NCBI GenBank assembly: GCA_947311115.1
Contig: CAMZKE010000015.1
Span: forward strand, 1 to 50,022
Direction: 5' to 3'
Source of the DNA: an uncultured Bacteroidales bacterium
GTDB taxonomy: Bacteria > Bacteroidota > Bacteroidia > Bacteroidales > JAFGXI01
DNA length: 50,022 nucleotides
The position numbers and the translations under genes were made by a program. Shown piece after piece: positions 7,287 to 15,222 of this stretch. The notes under the pieces were generated by a model that worked only from the letters and a program-made list of their open reading frames with translations, was not told the DNA's origin and ran no database searches. Numbering within the stretch: position 1 is the first letter of the stretch; every line of letters begins with the position of its first letter.

Positions 7287-8291
7287 ATGAAAAAAGTATC
7301 AAGTATATTATTTATTGCAGTTGTTTTATTGTTAATATCATGTAACAATAATAAGCAAAATTATTTTGCAAATAGTGGCGTAGCTCATGGAACATTTTAT
7401 AATATTCAATATCAATACACAAGCGATATACAAGACGACATTGAAGCACAAACACGAATTGTTGACACATCGCTTTCTACGTATATTCCAACATCAATAA
7501 TATCGCAAATAAATCAGGATAAAGAAAATGTTATTTTAGATTCACTTTTTACAAAAGTTTTTAATTGCGGCAAAGATGTTTATAAAAAAACCGATGGAGC
7601 TTTCGATATGACAGTTACACCAATTGTAAACGCTTGGGGTTTCGGTTTTACCGATTCAACTCACGTTGATAGTACCATAATTGATAGTTTATTACAATAT
7701 GTAGGTTTCGATATGATAAATATTGAAGACAACCATATTAAAAAAACAAAAAAAGGTATAATGCTTGACGGAAGTGCAATAGCAAAAGGCTTTTCAATTG
7801 ATTATGTTTCGGAGTATTTAGAAAGTTTAGGTGTAAAAAATTACCTTGTTGAAATAGGTGGAGAAGTACGAACAAAAGGAGTTAATAAAGAAGGTAAAAT
7901 TTGGACTGTTGGTATTGATAAACCAATTTTTGATGAATCGGCAAGTAATAGAGAATTACAAGAAATAATATCGCTAAAAAACACAAGTATTGCTACAAGC
8001 GGAAATTATCGCCAATTTTATTACAGAAACAATGTAATGTATTCGCATACAATTAATCCAAAAACAGGCTACCCTGTAGAGCATAGTATTTTAAGTGCCT
8101 CAGTAATTGCACCAAACTGTATGACTGCTGACGCTTACGCTACTGCATTTATGGTTTTAGGTGTAGATAAAGCATTAAACATTGCTAAAGAAGATTCAAC
8201 TTTAGAAACATATTTAATTTATCAGAATACTGATGGAGGTGTTTCGGTAATAATGACTGATGGGTTTAAAAAATATATTTTGAAAAACTAA
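7287..8291 (+). CDS. apbE: FAD:protein FMN transferase, lipoprotein
   Basis: 334 residues from MKKVSSILF; the ORF-track start at 7218 adds a non-signal extension and overlaps the divergent gene. A lipoprotein signal ends at LLLISCNN (Cys ~18), so it is an anchored periplasmic enzyme. ApbE hallmarks are GTFYNIQY near the N-terminus, DGSAIAKGFSIDYV, NYLVEIGGEVRTKG, SHTINPKTGYPV and the metal-binding MTADAYATAFMVLG. It transfers FMN from FAD to Thr/Ser residues of membrane redox proteins such as NqrB/C or RnfG. Those targets are not in this window. Length and motifs are complete. Confidence 0.95.
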   Translation: MKKVSSILFIAVVLLLISCNNNKQNYFANSGVAHGTFYNIQYQYTSDIQDDIEAQTRIVDTSLSTYIPTSIISQINQDKENVILDSLFTKVFNCGKDVYKKTDGAFDMTVTPIVNAWGFGFTDSTHVDSTIIDSLLQYVGFDMINIEDNHIKKTKKGIMLDGSAIAKGFSIDYVSEYLESLGVKNYLVEIGGEVRTKGVNKEGKIWTVGIDKPIFDESASNRELQEIISLKNTSIATSGNYRQFYYRNNVMYSHTINPKTGYPVEHSILSASVIAPNCMTADAYATAFMVLGVDKALNIAKEDSTLETYLIYQNTDGGVSVIMTDGFKKYILKN

Positions 8292-8309
8292 TATCAATTT
8301 GTATATTTG
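8279..8309 (+). promoter_or_regulatory. Bacteroidota-type promoter (TTTG-N19-TAnnTTTG)
   Basis: TTTG at 8279-8282, a 19-bp spacer and TATATTTG at 8302-8309 exactly fit the published Bacteroidetes primary sigma consensus. It overlaps the last codons of apbE and sits 27 bp before the next ATG, so the STAS-like gene probably has its own promoter. Confidence 0.75.
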
Positions 8310-8336
8310 TTATAAACAACATTAAAACAACAAGTC

Positions 8337-8711
8337 ATGATAACTAGAATTTTTAATTCAGAAAAGGGCATTCTTGAATCTAAATTTGAAGGTGAAATTT
8401 CGATAAATGAAGTTACCGAATATATTTTATCGCTAAGTGAAGATAAAACTTTACCTAAAGTTTTAAAGATATTTACTGATGCTTCAAACGCTACTTTTGA
8501 TGAAAACGTAGTGCCTAATGATTTAAAAAAACTTGTTGAAGCAAATTATAAATCGCTTTCAGTTAGAGATTCAATTTACGATGCCTTTATCGTAAGCAAA
8601 CCAATAGAAATGGCTTTAGGTCAATTATATATGGAGTTTAGCAAATCTGAGAATTATTATTTCAATTTGTTTTCAACAAAAGAAGCTGCTGTTAAATGGC
8701 TAAATAGTTAA
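8337..8711 (+). CDS. Small STAS/SpoIIAA-like protein
   Basis: 124 residues, soluble, no signal peptide. The pattern is a short strand (MITRIFNSEKGILESKFEGEIS), a helix (INEVTEYILSLSED), a strand ending FTDASNATF, then helices and a final DAFIVSKPIEMALGQLY...STKEAAVKWL. This resembles SpoIIAA-like/STAS proteins, in which DAS is a common turn. Proteins of this type occur widely in Bacteroidota without an assigned function. It has its own promoter and a hairpin terminator directly downstream, so it appears monocistronic. Family assignment is tentative. Confidence 0.7.
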   Translation: MITRIFNSEKGILESKFEGEISINEVTEYILSLSEDKTLPKVLKIFTDASNATFDENVVPNDLKKLVEANYKSLSVRDSIYDAFIVSKPIEMALGQLYMEFSKSENYYFNLFSTKEAAVKWLNS

Positions 8712-8734
8712 TACACATAAGTTTTTGTAAAAAA

Positions 8735-8767
8735 TAAAGCCACCAAATATAAAATTTGATGGCTTTA
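8735..8767. terminator. Bidirectional rho-independent terminator
   Basis: Stem TAAAGCCACCAAAT (8735-8748) pairs with ATTTGATGGCTTTA (8754-8767) around a 5-base loop, with one mismatch that becomes a G-U wobble on the minus strand. It is flanked by A- and T-rich tracts and lies between convergent genes. Confidence 0.8.
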
Positions 8768-8785
8768 TTATTATATAAAATTACT

Positions 8786-9607
8786 TTATTCCCAGTTTCC
8801 TGAGTTATTATTAGCTTCGGTTAACGAACCAACCTTAAGAGTATCGTAAATATCGAAAGGAGCAACATCAACAGCTTCAAAAACTTTTACCTTTACACCA
8901 CCGGTAGCAGTATCTCCTGTAATAATTGTACCGGCACCTAATTTAAATTCAATTTTATTGGTGTAAGGTATATATTTTAAAGAATCAATTGGGTAATTTT
9001 TAGGAAAAATAGAATCAAGTACAGCAACTTTAATAGTATCTCTAACCACAAATCCCATTTCAACAGCTCTTTCAGCCGTTAAAGTATCAGGCAGTTTACG
9101 TAAAATTATTCCAAGTTCAATAGCTTTTTGTTCTGTTAAAGTATCCTCGTTGTAGCTACCCATATTCCTCACAAGTAATAAAGAATCGTATTTTACAAAA
9201 TTTATTAATGAGTCAAAATTTCCTGTGAAATTTTTGTAGCGTTCTTTATATGCTACTTGAGCAGTTCTAATATCTTTTAATCTGGTTATTACTTTTGCAT
9301 ATCTTTTAGCTTTTTCTTTATTAAAAGCTATTGGTTTTGCAATTGAGTTGTAATCAACATAAGTAAATCCTACAATTAAAATTAATAAAACAGCTATAAT
9401 AGGAATTTTTAACTTTTTAATATTTGTTATCAATCCTACAGTAATTTTATCAGATAAATTTACAGCAGATTTTGACAATCCTACCATTCCGAACATATTA
9501 CCTACACCAACAAGCATTTTTAACAATCCAAAAAATACTGCAACAATCAAAGTAATAATTAATATTGCGTATGCAACATTTACCAATAAGCTTAATAAAA
9601 AGTCCAT
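8786..9607 (-). CDS. Two-TM membrane protein with pilin-like central helix
   Basis: 273 residues. Two hydrophobic segments are seen at about residues 5-35 and 68-88, followed by an extracytoplasmic domain. The stretch KRYAKVITRLKDIRTAQVAYKERYKNFTGNFDSL resembles type IV pseudopilins (GspG-like), in which a long helix leads into AQ.AY....G.Y...L. The remainder contains two near-repeats of LTEQKAIELGIILRKLPDT / LTAERAVEMGFVVRDT. No prepilin peptidase site is evident, because the hydrophobic segment is not directly N-terminal. I do not know its function. A -7-like element lies upstream at 9631-9638. Confidence 0.75.
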   Translation of the reverse strand: MDFLLSLLVNVAYAILIITLIVAVFFGLLKMLVGVGNMFGMVGLSKSAVNLSDKITVGLITNIKKLKIPIIAVLLILIVGFTYVDYNSIAKPIAFNKEKAKRYAKVITRLKDIRTAQVAYKERYKNFTGNFDSLINFVKYDSLLLVRNMGSYNEDTLTEQKAIELGIILRKLPDTLTAERAVEMGFVVRDTIKVAVLDSIFPKNYPIDSLKYIPYTNKIEFKLGAGTIITGDTATGGVKVKVFEAVDVAPFDIYDTLKVGSLTEANNNSGNWE

Positions 9608-9630
9608 TTTCTAAAATTTTTGTAAGTATG

Positions 9631-9638
9631 CAAATTTA
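9631..9638 (-). promoter_or_regulatory. Candidate -7 box (TAAATTTG) for the pilin-like gene
   Basis: On the minus strand TAAATTTG matches TAnnTTTG and lies 23 bp before the ATG at 9607. No clear TTTG -33 partner is present. Confidence 0.4.
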
Positions 9639-9722
9639 TAATAATTTCATAAATAATAATTCTTTATCTACAATTTTTTATCTTATTTTGAAAAATAATC
9701 GAAAATAAAACAAATTAAGGTA

Positions 9723-11135
9723 ATGTTGGAGGAGCATATTAAACAAAATATTTTACAAAATTTAGAATTTGAGCCAACATCAGACCAAAATAATTTTATA
9801 AATAAATTGTCAGAATTTATATTACCAACAAGTAAAACTTCTATTTTTTTACTTACCGGCTATGCAGGAACGGGAAAAACAACAGTAATAAGTGCATTTG
9901 TAAATACATTGAAAAAGTTTAAGCAAAAATCATTAATAATTACTCCAACAGGTAGAGCTGCAAAAGTTATTTCGGCATATTCTAAAAAACCTGCATACAC
10001 AATTCATAAAAAAATATATAGGCAAAAATCATCAAACGACGATTTTGGTAAGTTTTTATTAGGCGAAAATTTATATACAGATACAATGTTTATTGTTGAT
10101 GAAGCTTCAATGATATCAAATAATTCAGGAGGCTCAATTTTTGGCTCAGGCAGGTTGTTAGACGATTTAATAAAATTTGTTTTTTCTGGTGAAAGATGTA
10201 AATTAATAATTATTGGCGATGTTGCTCAACTTCCTCCGGTAAAATCTAATTTAAGCCCTGCATTAGATAAACAAGAGTTAGAAAGTTATGGTTTTGATGT
10301 TATACACGTAAATCTTACTCAAGTAGTAAGGCAAGCTCAACAATCGGGTATATTAAATAATGCCACAAATATACGTAGTAAAATTACGCTAAAAGAAACA
10401 GGCTTTCCTAAAATTGATGTTAATAATTATACCGATATTCATAAAGTTAGTGGAGAGAATTTAATTGAAGAAATAACTTCGTGTTATGATAATTTTGGGA
10501 GTGAAAATACTATTATCGTAACGCGTTCAAATAAGCGTGCCAACCTTTTTAATCAAGGTATAAGAAATTCTGTGTTATACCAAGAAGAAGAAATTTCTAC
10601 AGGCGATTATTTAATGATTGTAAAAAATAATTATTTTTGGTTAGAGCCTAATAAACGTACTGATTTTATTGCAAATGGCGATATTGTACGTATTACCAGA
10701 ATAGGAAAATATGAAGAACTTTATGGCTATAGATTTGCAAATATTGATGTACAATTTCTCGATTACCCCGAGCTTGAAATATCAACAAAAATAATTTTAG
10801 ATACCTTAAATATTGAAACAGCTTCGTTATCTAGCGAAGCAAATAAAGAGTTTTATTATAAAGTTGCAGAAGATTATGCTCATATAAAAAGCAAAAAGAA
10901 ACGCTTTGAAGAGATTAGAAAAAACCCTTATTTTAATGCCTTACAAGTTAAATTTGCTTACGCCGTAACTTGTCATAAAGCACAAGGTGGGCAATGGGAA
11001 AATGTTTTTATAGACCATGGGTATATTACTGATGATGATGCTAATACAGAGTTTCTACGATGGCTTTATACTGCATTTACTCGTGCTACTAAAAATTTAT
11101 ATTTGGTTAATTTTAAAAAAGAATTTTTCGAATAG
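9723..11135 (+). CDS. RecD-like/SF1 ATP-dependent DNA helicase
   Basis: 470 residues. Superfamily 1B helicase motifs appear in order: Walker A LLTGYAGTGKTTVIS (~44-58), a motif Ia-like TPTGRAAKV, Walker B FIVDEASMIS (~120), motif III GDVAQLPPVKS, the UvrD_C_2 segment VTCHKAQGGQWENVFIDHG and motif VI YTAFTRATKNLYL. This is the AAA_30/RecD domain set without the N-terminal extension of RecD2. It probably unwinds DNA in 5'-3' direction in repair or replication restart. It stands alone between convergent and divergent genes. No RecB/RecC homologues are nearby. Confidence 0.92.
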   Translation: MLEEHIKQNILQNLEFEPTSDQNNFINKLSEFILPTSKTSIFLLTGYAGTGKTTVISAFVNTLKKFKQKSLIITPTGRAAKVISAYSKKPAYTIHKKIYRQKSSNDDFGKFLLGENLYTDTMFIVDEASMISNNSGGSIFGSGRLLDDLIKFVFSGERCKLIIIGDVAQLPPVKSNLSPALDKQELESYGFDVIHVNLTQVVRQAQQSGILNNATNIRSKITLKETGFPKIDVNNYTDIHKVSGENLIEEITSCYDNFGSENTIIVTRSNKRANLFNQGIRNSVLYQEEEISTGDYLMIVKNNYFWLEPNKRTDFIANGDIVRITRIGKYEELYGYRFANIDVQFLDYPELEISTKIILDTLNIETASLSSEANKEFYYKVAEDYAHIKSKKKRFEEIRKNPYFNALQVKFAYAVTCHKAQGGQWENVFIDHGYITDDDANTEFLRWLYTAFTRATKNLYLVNFKKEFFE

Positions 11136-11155
11136 ATTCTATTATCATGAGTGTG

Positions 11156-12706
11156 TTATATTTTGATGCCAATAATTAAAATATCGTCAATTTGCTCAAA
11201 ATTTCCTTTCCATTCATTATGATAACTATCTAATAACTCTTTCTGTTGAGTCATAGTTTTATCTTTATTAGTAATTAAAAGCTCTTTTAAAGCTTTGGTT
11301 TTTAGCCTTTTTCCTTTTTTTCCACCAAATTGATCGGCATAGCCATCAGAAAACATATATAAAATATCCCCTTTGCTAAGTTTAAATTTATAAGAACTAA
11401 ATGTTTTCATTTTACTATAAATAGAAATAGGCATTTTGTCGGGTTTTATTTCGTAAAAACCTTCTAAACCTAACAGGTTGTCAAAATCTGTTAGGTTTCG
11501 TTTATCATTTGTAATTACATAAAGAGGGTTATTTGCTCCCGAAAATTGTAGTGTATTAGTCTCGTGGTCAACAGATATTATTGCCATATCCATACCGTCA
11601 TTTTGTTCACCTAGTTCTCCTTTTTGTTTTAATGAATGTATAATTTCTTTTCTTAAAACAGATAAAATTTCAGATGTATCAGTAATTAATTCTTTTTCAA
11701 CAATATCTCTTAACATTGAAGAGCCAAGCATACTCATAAATGCACCCGGAACGCCATGTCCTGTACAATCTACAGCAGCAACAATAGTTTTATTATTTAC
11801 ATTTGCCCACCAATAAAAATCTCCTGACACTTTATCTTTAGGTTTATATAAAATAAAATAGTCTGAAAAATATTTATTCAATAAATCATCTGTTGGTAAA
11901 ATTGCTTCTTGAAGTTTTGTTGCATAATTTATACTTTGGTTCACTTCTTCATGTTTTATTTCAAGCTGTTTTTTTGTTTTGTTTAATTCATCTCTTTGTG
12001 TAGTAATTTCCTCTATCAACTGTTTTAATTCCTCATTGTTTTCTGATAATACATTTTTTTGCCTATTAATTAATAGTTGCTGTATAAATGTTTTACGCGT
12101 ATATATTTCAATTAAATAATTACCAATAATAAGCGATAATGCAATTGTTATTAGAAAGAACATATTACTGTATAAATCTAATTGTGTAAGATTTTGTATA
12201 AATTTAGCAACAATAAAATAAGATACTATTGTAATAGTATAATTGAAAATCATATATACTACTCGTATTCTCATAGCTATGGCAGCAGTCATAATTAATG
12301 TAATTCCGACGTAATAATGGTTAAATGAGTATTCTTGAATTGTACTTGTATATAAAAGTAATATTACAGCAATATTTATTAATAAGTTGATGAATGTTGA
12401 AATATATTGGAAATTAGTGATAAAGAATTTATTCTTCTTTACAAAAATAAACCCAATAACACTAGGTAAAACAACCATAAAAAAACGTAATATCCATTTT
12501 GTTTTATATGTTTGTGGAGAGCTATAATAATCGAAAGCAAAATATGGAAAAGCGATAATAACTATTATAAATAATGTAAACTTAAAAATAGATATTGCTT
12601 CTTTATTATAATGATAAGAAAAATCTTTATTTTGATTTTTATCTAAATACGGAAGTTTAACGTATTTAATAAAAGATAATATACCCGTATATAATTTAGA
12701 TGTCAT
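11156..12706 (-). CDS. Membrane SpoIIE-type PP2C phosphatase
   Basis: 516 residues. The N-terminal ~190 residues hold about six membrane helices. A coiled coil follows at about 200-255 (NEELKQLIEEITTQRDELNKTKKQLE), then a SpoIIE phosphatase domain. The latter shows FILYKPKDKVSGDFYWWA, VAAVDCTGHGVPGAFMSMLG with metal-binding Asp/Gly, NDGMDMAIISVD, and YMFSDGYADQFGG. Such proteins dephosphorylate anti-anti-sigma/STAS-type partners in response to signals sensed by the membrane part. No partner kinase is adjacent, though a small STAS-like protein lies about 2.4 kb away at 8337. That link is speculative. Confidence 0.92.
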   Translation of the reverse strand: MTSKLYTGILSFIKYVKLPYLDKNQNKDFSYHYNKEAISIFKFTLFIIVIIAFPYFAFDYYSSPQTYKTKWILRFFMVVLPSVIGFIFVKKNKFFITNFQYISTFINLLINIAVILLLYTSTIQEYSFNHYYVGITLIMTAAIAMRIRVVYMIFNYTITIVSYFIVAKFIQNLTQLDLYSNMFFLITIALSLIIGNYLIEIYTRKTFIQQLLINRQKNVLSENNEELKQLIEEITTQRDELNKTKKQLEIKHEEVNQSINYATKLQEAILPTDDLLNKYFSDYFILYKPKDKVSGDFYWWANVNNKTIVAAVDCTGHGVPGAFMSMLGSSMLRDIVEKELITDTSEILSVLRKEIIHSLKQKGELGEQNDGMDMAIISVDHETNTLQFSGANNPLYVITNDKRNLTDFDNLLGLEGFYEIKPDKMPISIYSKMKTFSSYKFKLSKGDILYMFSDGYADQFGGKKGKRLKTKALKELLITNKDKTMTQQKELLDSYHNEWKGNFEQIDDILIIGIKI

Positions 12707-12710
12707 TATT

Positions 12711-12724
12711 ATAAGCTAGCTTAT
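12711..12724. promoter_or_regulatory. 14-bp perfect palindrome before the SpoIIE gene
   Basis: ATAAGCTAGCTTAT begins 5 bp upstream of the phosphatase start codon. It could be an operator or a short structured leader. No other support exists. Confidence 0.15.
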
Positions 12725-12890
12725 TATTTATTGTTATATTTATTTAGGTATTAAATATAGAGATAATTGTCTTGTTTTCAAACTTTATTTATTACCGTAC
12801 ATTTTTATTATGTAATTTTCAAAATTTTATGACGTTTGTTTGATTAGTATAATATCACTAAATTGCAAGCAATTATAAAAACAAAATACA

Positions 12891-15083
12891 ATGAAAAAAA
12901 TTACATTTAGTATTATTATCTATTTATTAGTATTTGCGGGTGTTAATAAAATATTTTCACAAGTTAGTATTGGAGGAACTCCTGCTAGTTTTTCAAGAAA
13001 TATTGATTTATCAAGCATAGACAAGGTATATTTACAAGCACCAAGTTTATCTGAAATGGAAAAACAAGACGATTTTTCTGAAAAAAATGGAATAGAAAAA
13101 AGAATAGGTGTATCTGTTACAGCAGAGCTTTCGCCAAAAAATTCAGGTACATGGACAGAATTGAATAATGGTAGTAAAATTTGGCAATTAGAAATAATAT
13201 CGAAAGGAGCAAAAGCAATAGGTTTATACTATGATAAGTTTGAAATACCACGCGGAGGAAAGTTATTTATTTATTCTGAGGATAAAAAGCAATTACTTGG
13301 AGCATATACAAATATAAATAACCCTAAAAAACAAGAGTTTGCAACTGAATTTATTTATGGTGATAAGTTAATTCTAGAATATAATCAACCTGCTTTTGTT
13401 AAGCAAGAATTAAATATTTATATTGGTGAAATATCATATATTTATCGTGGAGTGGCAGGTTTTGATAAAAATACTAATTGGACAGAGCCTTCTGACGATT
13501 GCGAAGTAAATATAAATTGTACACCTGTTGGCGATAATTGGCAAGATGAGAAACGTGGTATTGCACGAATAGTTTTAAAAAATGGTTCTGATTATTTCTA
13601 TTGTACAGGAACACTTATAAATAATACAAATCAAGATTGTACGCCATATTTTTTAACAGCCTATCATTGTGGTGGCGATGCTTCTGCCGAAGACCATAAC
13701 CAATGGATGTTTTATTTTAATTATGAATCAAACAACTGTACAACTCCTTCAAACGAGCCAAGTTCTAATTCAATAACAGGCTGTACCGTTAAAACTACAA
13801 GCGATATTAGCGGAGGTACCGATTTACAACTTTTAGAATTAAACACAACACCTCCTCAAGGATATAACCCGTACTATAATGGATGGGATAGAAGTACATC
13901 AGCATCACCCTCAGGTGTAGGAATACATCATCCGGCAGGAAGTATAAAAAAGATTTCTACATACACCTCAAGTTTGCAAACAGGTACATATTCAGGTGCA
14001 GCAACAAATGTACATTGGAAAGTTAATTGGAGTTCAAACTCAAATGGTTGGGGCGTAACCGAAGGTGGTTCGTCCGGTTCACCAATATTTAATAATAGCG
14101 GATTAGTGGTAGGTACATTAACAGGTGGTTTAGCTTCGTGTAGTGCTCAAAATGACCCAGATTATTATGGAAAAATGGACAAACATTGGGCTTATGGAAA
14201 TCTTGAGACATATCTTGATCCTGCAAATACAGGTGTAACAAGTTTACAAGGAACAAATGTACCTTGTGGTAGTTCAACCGAAACTTGTGATACACTCGAT
14301 GTATTTGGTTTAACCACTTCTAACACTGCTATATATACTGTATCCGATAATAATGGAGGAGGTTATGTTACAGGTACAAATGGTTATGGAGATACTCAAA
14401 AAGCTAATTTTTATAGTGCATCATTAAGCTCAAATAATTTTTTAACAAGAGCAATATTTTTCTTCTACAAAGCTACATCAGGCACTAATCCTAATATTAC
14501 ATTTACTGCATATAATAGCAATTCAGGTACTCCAGGGAGTGTAATTACAAGTAAAACAGTTTCTTTATCAGATATTGTTAATGCAGTTGATAATTTTGCA
14601 GGAAGGTATGTTGTTGATTTTGTTAATACTCAAGTAAGTGGTGATTTCTTTATTGGTTTTTCTTGTGGATTAAATATGGCTAATGGCGATACTATTGCTG
14701 TAATTTCAACGCAAGATGGTGAAGTAGGAGCTGATATTTCTTGGGAAGAATACAATGGCAGTTGGGGTAAATTATCAGATTCTTGGAATATGAATTTAGC
14801 ACTTGCTATTTTCCCTGTAATGTGTCCTGATGCAAACTATGTTGATATAGTTGAAAACGAAAATAATGTATTTATATACCCAAACCCAACAAATAGTATT
14901 ATTAATATTAGTGGAATTAATAACTTTGAACAGTTGCAAATTTATGATATGCAAGGTAAACTTGTGAAAAATATTAATAATTATACAAATACAATAAATG
15001 TTAAAGGTTTATTAACTGGAAATTATATAATTAAAATTATTTCTGACAAAACTGTTATAACTAAAAAGCTTATAATTAAATAA
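12891..15083 (+). CDS. Secreted trypsin-fold (lysyl-endopeptidase-like) serine protease with type A T9SS signal
   Basis: 730 residues. A signal peptide ends near NKIFSQ (~24). The protease domain spans about 215-450 and has catalytic His in LTAYHCGG (~259), Asp in SGGTDLQLLEL (~310) and Ser in EGGSSGSPIF (~395). Many cysteines suggest disulphides, as in Achromobacter protease I. A β-rich domain follows at about 470-645. The C-terminus (FIYPNPTNSIINISG...GNYIIKIISDKTVITKKLIIK) is a standard type A T9SS sorting domain, cleaved after outer-membrane export. The N-terminal ~170 residues may be a propeptide. A candidate promoter TTTG-N20-TAAATTGC lies at 12835-12866. Confidence 0.93.
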   Translation: MKKITFSIIIYLLVFAGVNKIFSQVSIGGTPASFSRNIDLSSIDKVYLQAPSLSEMEKQDDFSEKNGIEKRIGVSVTAELSPKNSGTWTELNNGSKIWQLEIISKGAKAIGLYYDKFEIPRGGKLFIYSEDKKQLLGAYTNINNPKKQEFATEFIYGDKLILEYNQPAFVKQELNIYIGEISYIYRGVAGFDKNTNWTEPSDDCEVNINCTPVGDNWQDEKRGIARIVLKNGSDYFYCTGTLINNTNQDCTPYFLTAYHCGGDASAEDHNQWMFYFNYESNNCTTPSNEPSSNSITGCTVKTTSDISGGTDLQLLELNTTPPQGYNPYYNGWDRSTSASPSGVGIHHPAGSIKKISTYTSSLQTGTYSGAATNVHWKVNWSSNSNGWGVTEGGSSGSPIFNNSGLVVGTLTGGLASCSAQNDPDYYGKMDKHWAYGNLETYLDPANTGVTSLQGTNVPCGSSTETCDTLDVFGLTTSNTAIYTVSDNNGGGYVTGTNGYGDTQKANFYSASLSSNNFLTRAIFFFYKATSGTNPNITFTAYNSNSGTPGSVITSKTVSLSDIVNAVDNFAGRYVVDFVNTQVSGDFFIGFSCGLNMANGDTIAVISTQDGEVGADISWEEYNGSWGKLSDSWNMNLALAIFPVMCPDANYVDIVENENNVFIYPNPTNSIINISGINNFEQLQIYDMQGKLVKNINNYTNTINVKGLLTGNYIIKIISDKTVITKKLIIK

Positions 15084-15095
15084 TTATAAGCTTTT
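15064..15095 (+). terminator. Hairpin terminator overlapping the protease stop codon
   Basis: AAAAGCTTATAATT and AATTATAAGCTTTT form a perfect 14-bp stem with a 4-base loop. The gene's TAA sits at the loop. The stem is AT-rich and the trailing T-run is short. Confidence 0.65.
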
Positions 15096-15114
15096 GTGAA
15101 GTGTCTATATAAGT

Positions 15115-15195
15115 CTTACCCGAATTATTCGTATAGTGAACCCGCATTATTCATATACACACCCTGTCTAAAAAAACGTATGAATAATGCGAGTT
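15115..15195. repeat. MITE-like element with AACCCGCATTATTCAT ends (copy A, small)
   Basis: AACCCGCATTATTCATAYAC at 15139 and CGTATGAATAATGCGAGTT ending at 15195 are inverted repeats around a ~20-bp centre. A degenerate third copy of the end (TTACCCGAATTATTCGTATA) precedes it at 15116. The same ends occur at 28034-28174, 31589-31805 and 34441, so this is a dispersed family. It lies between convergent genes. Confidence 0.75.
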
Positions 15196-15222
15196 AAATT
15201 ATCGGAACTGTTTTTTTGAATT

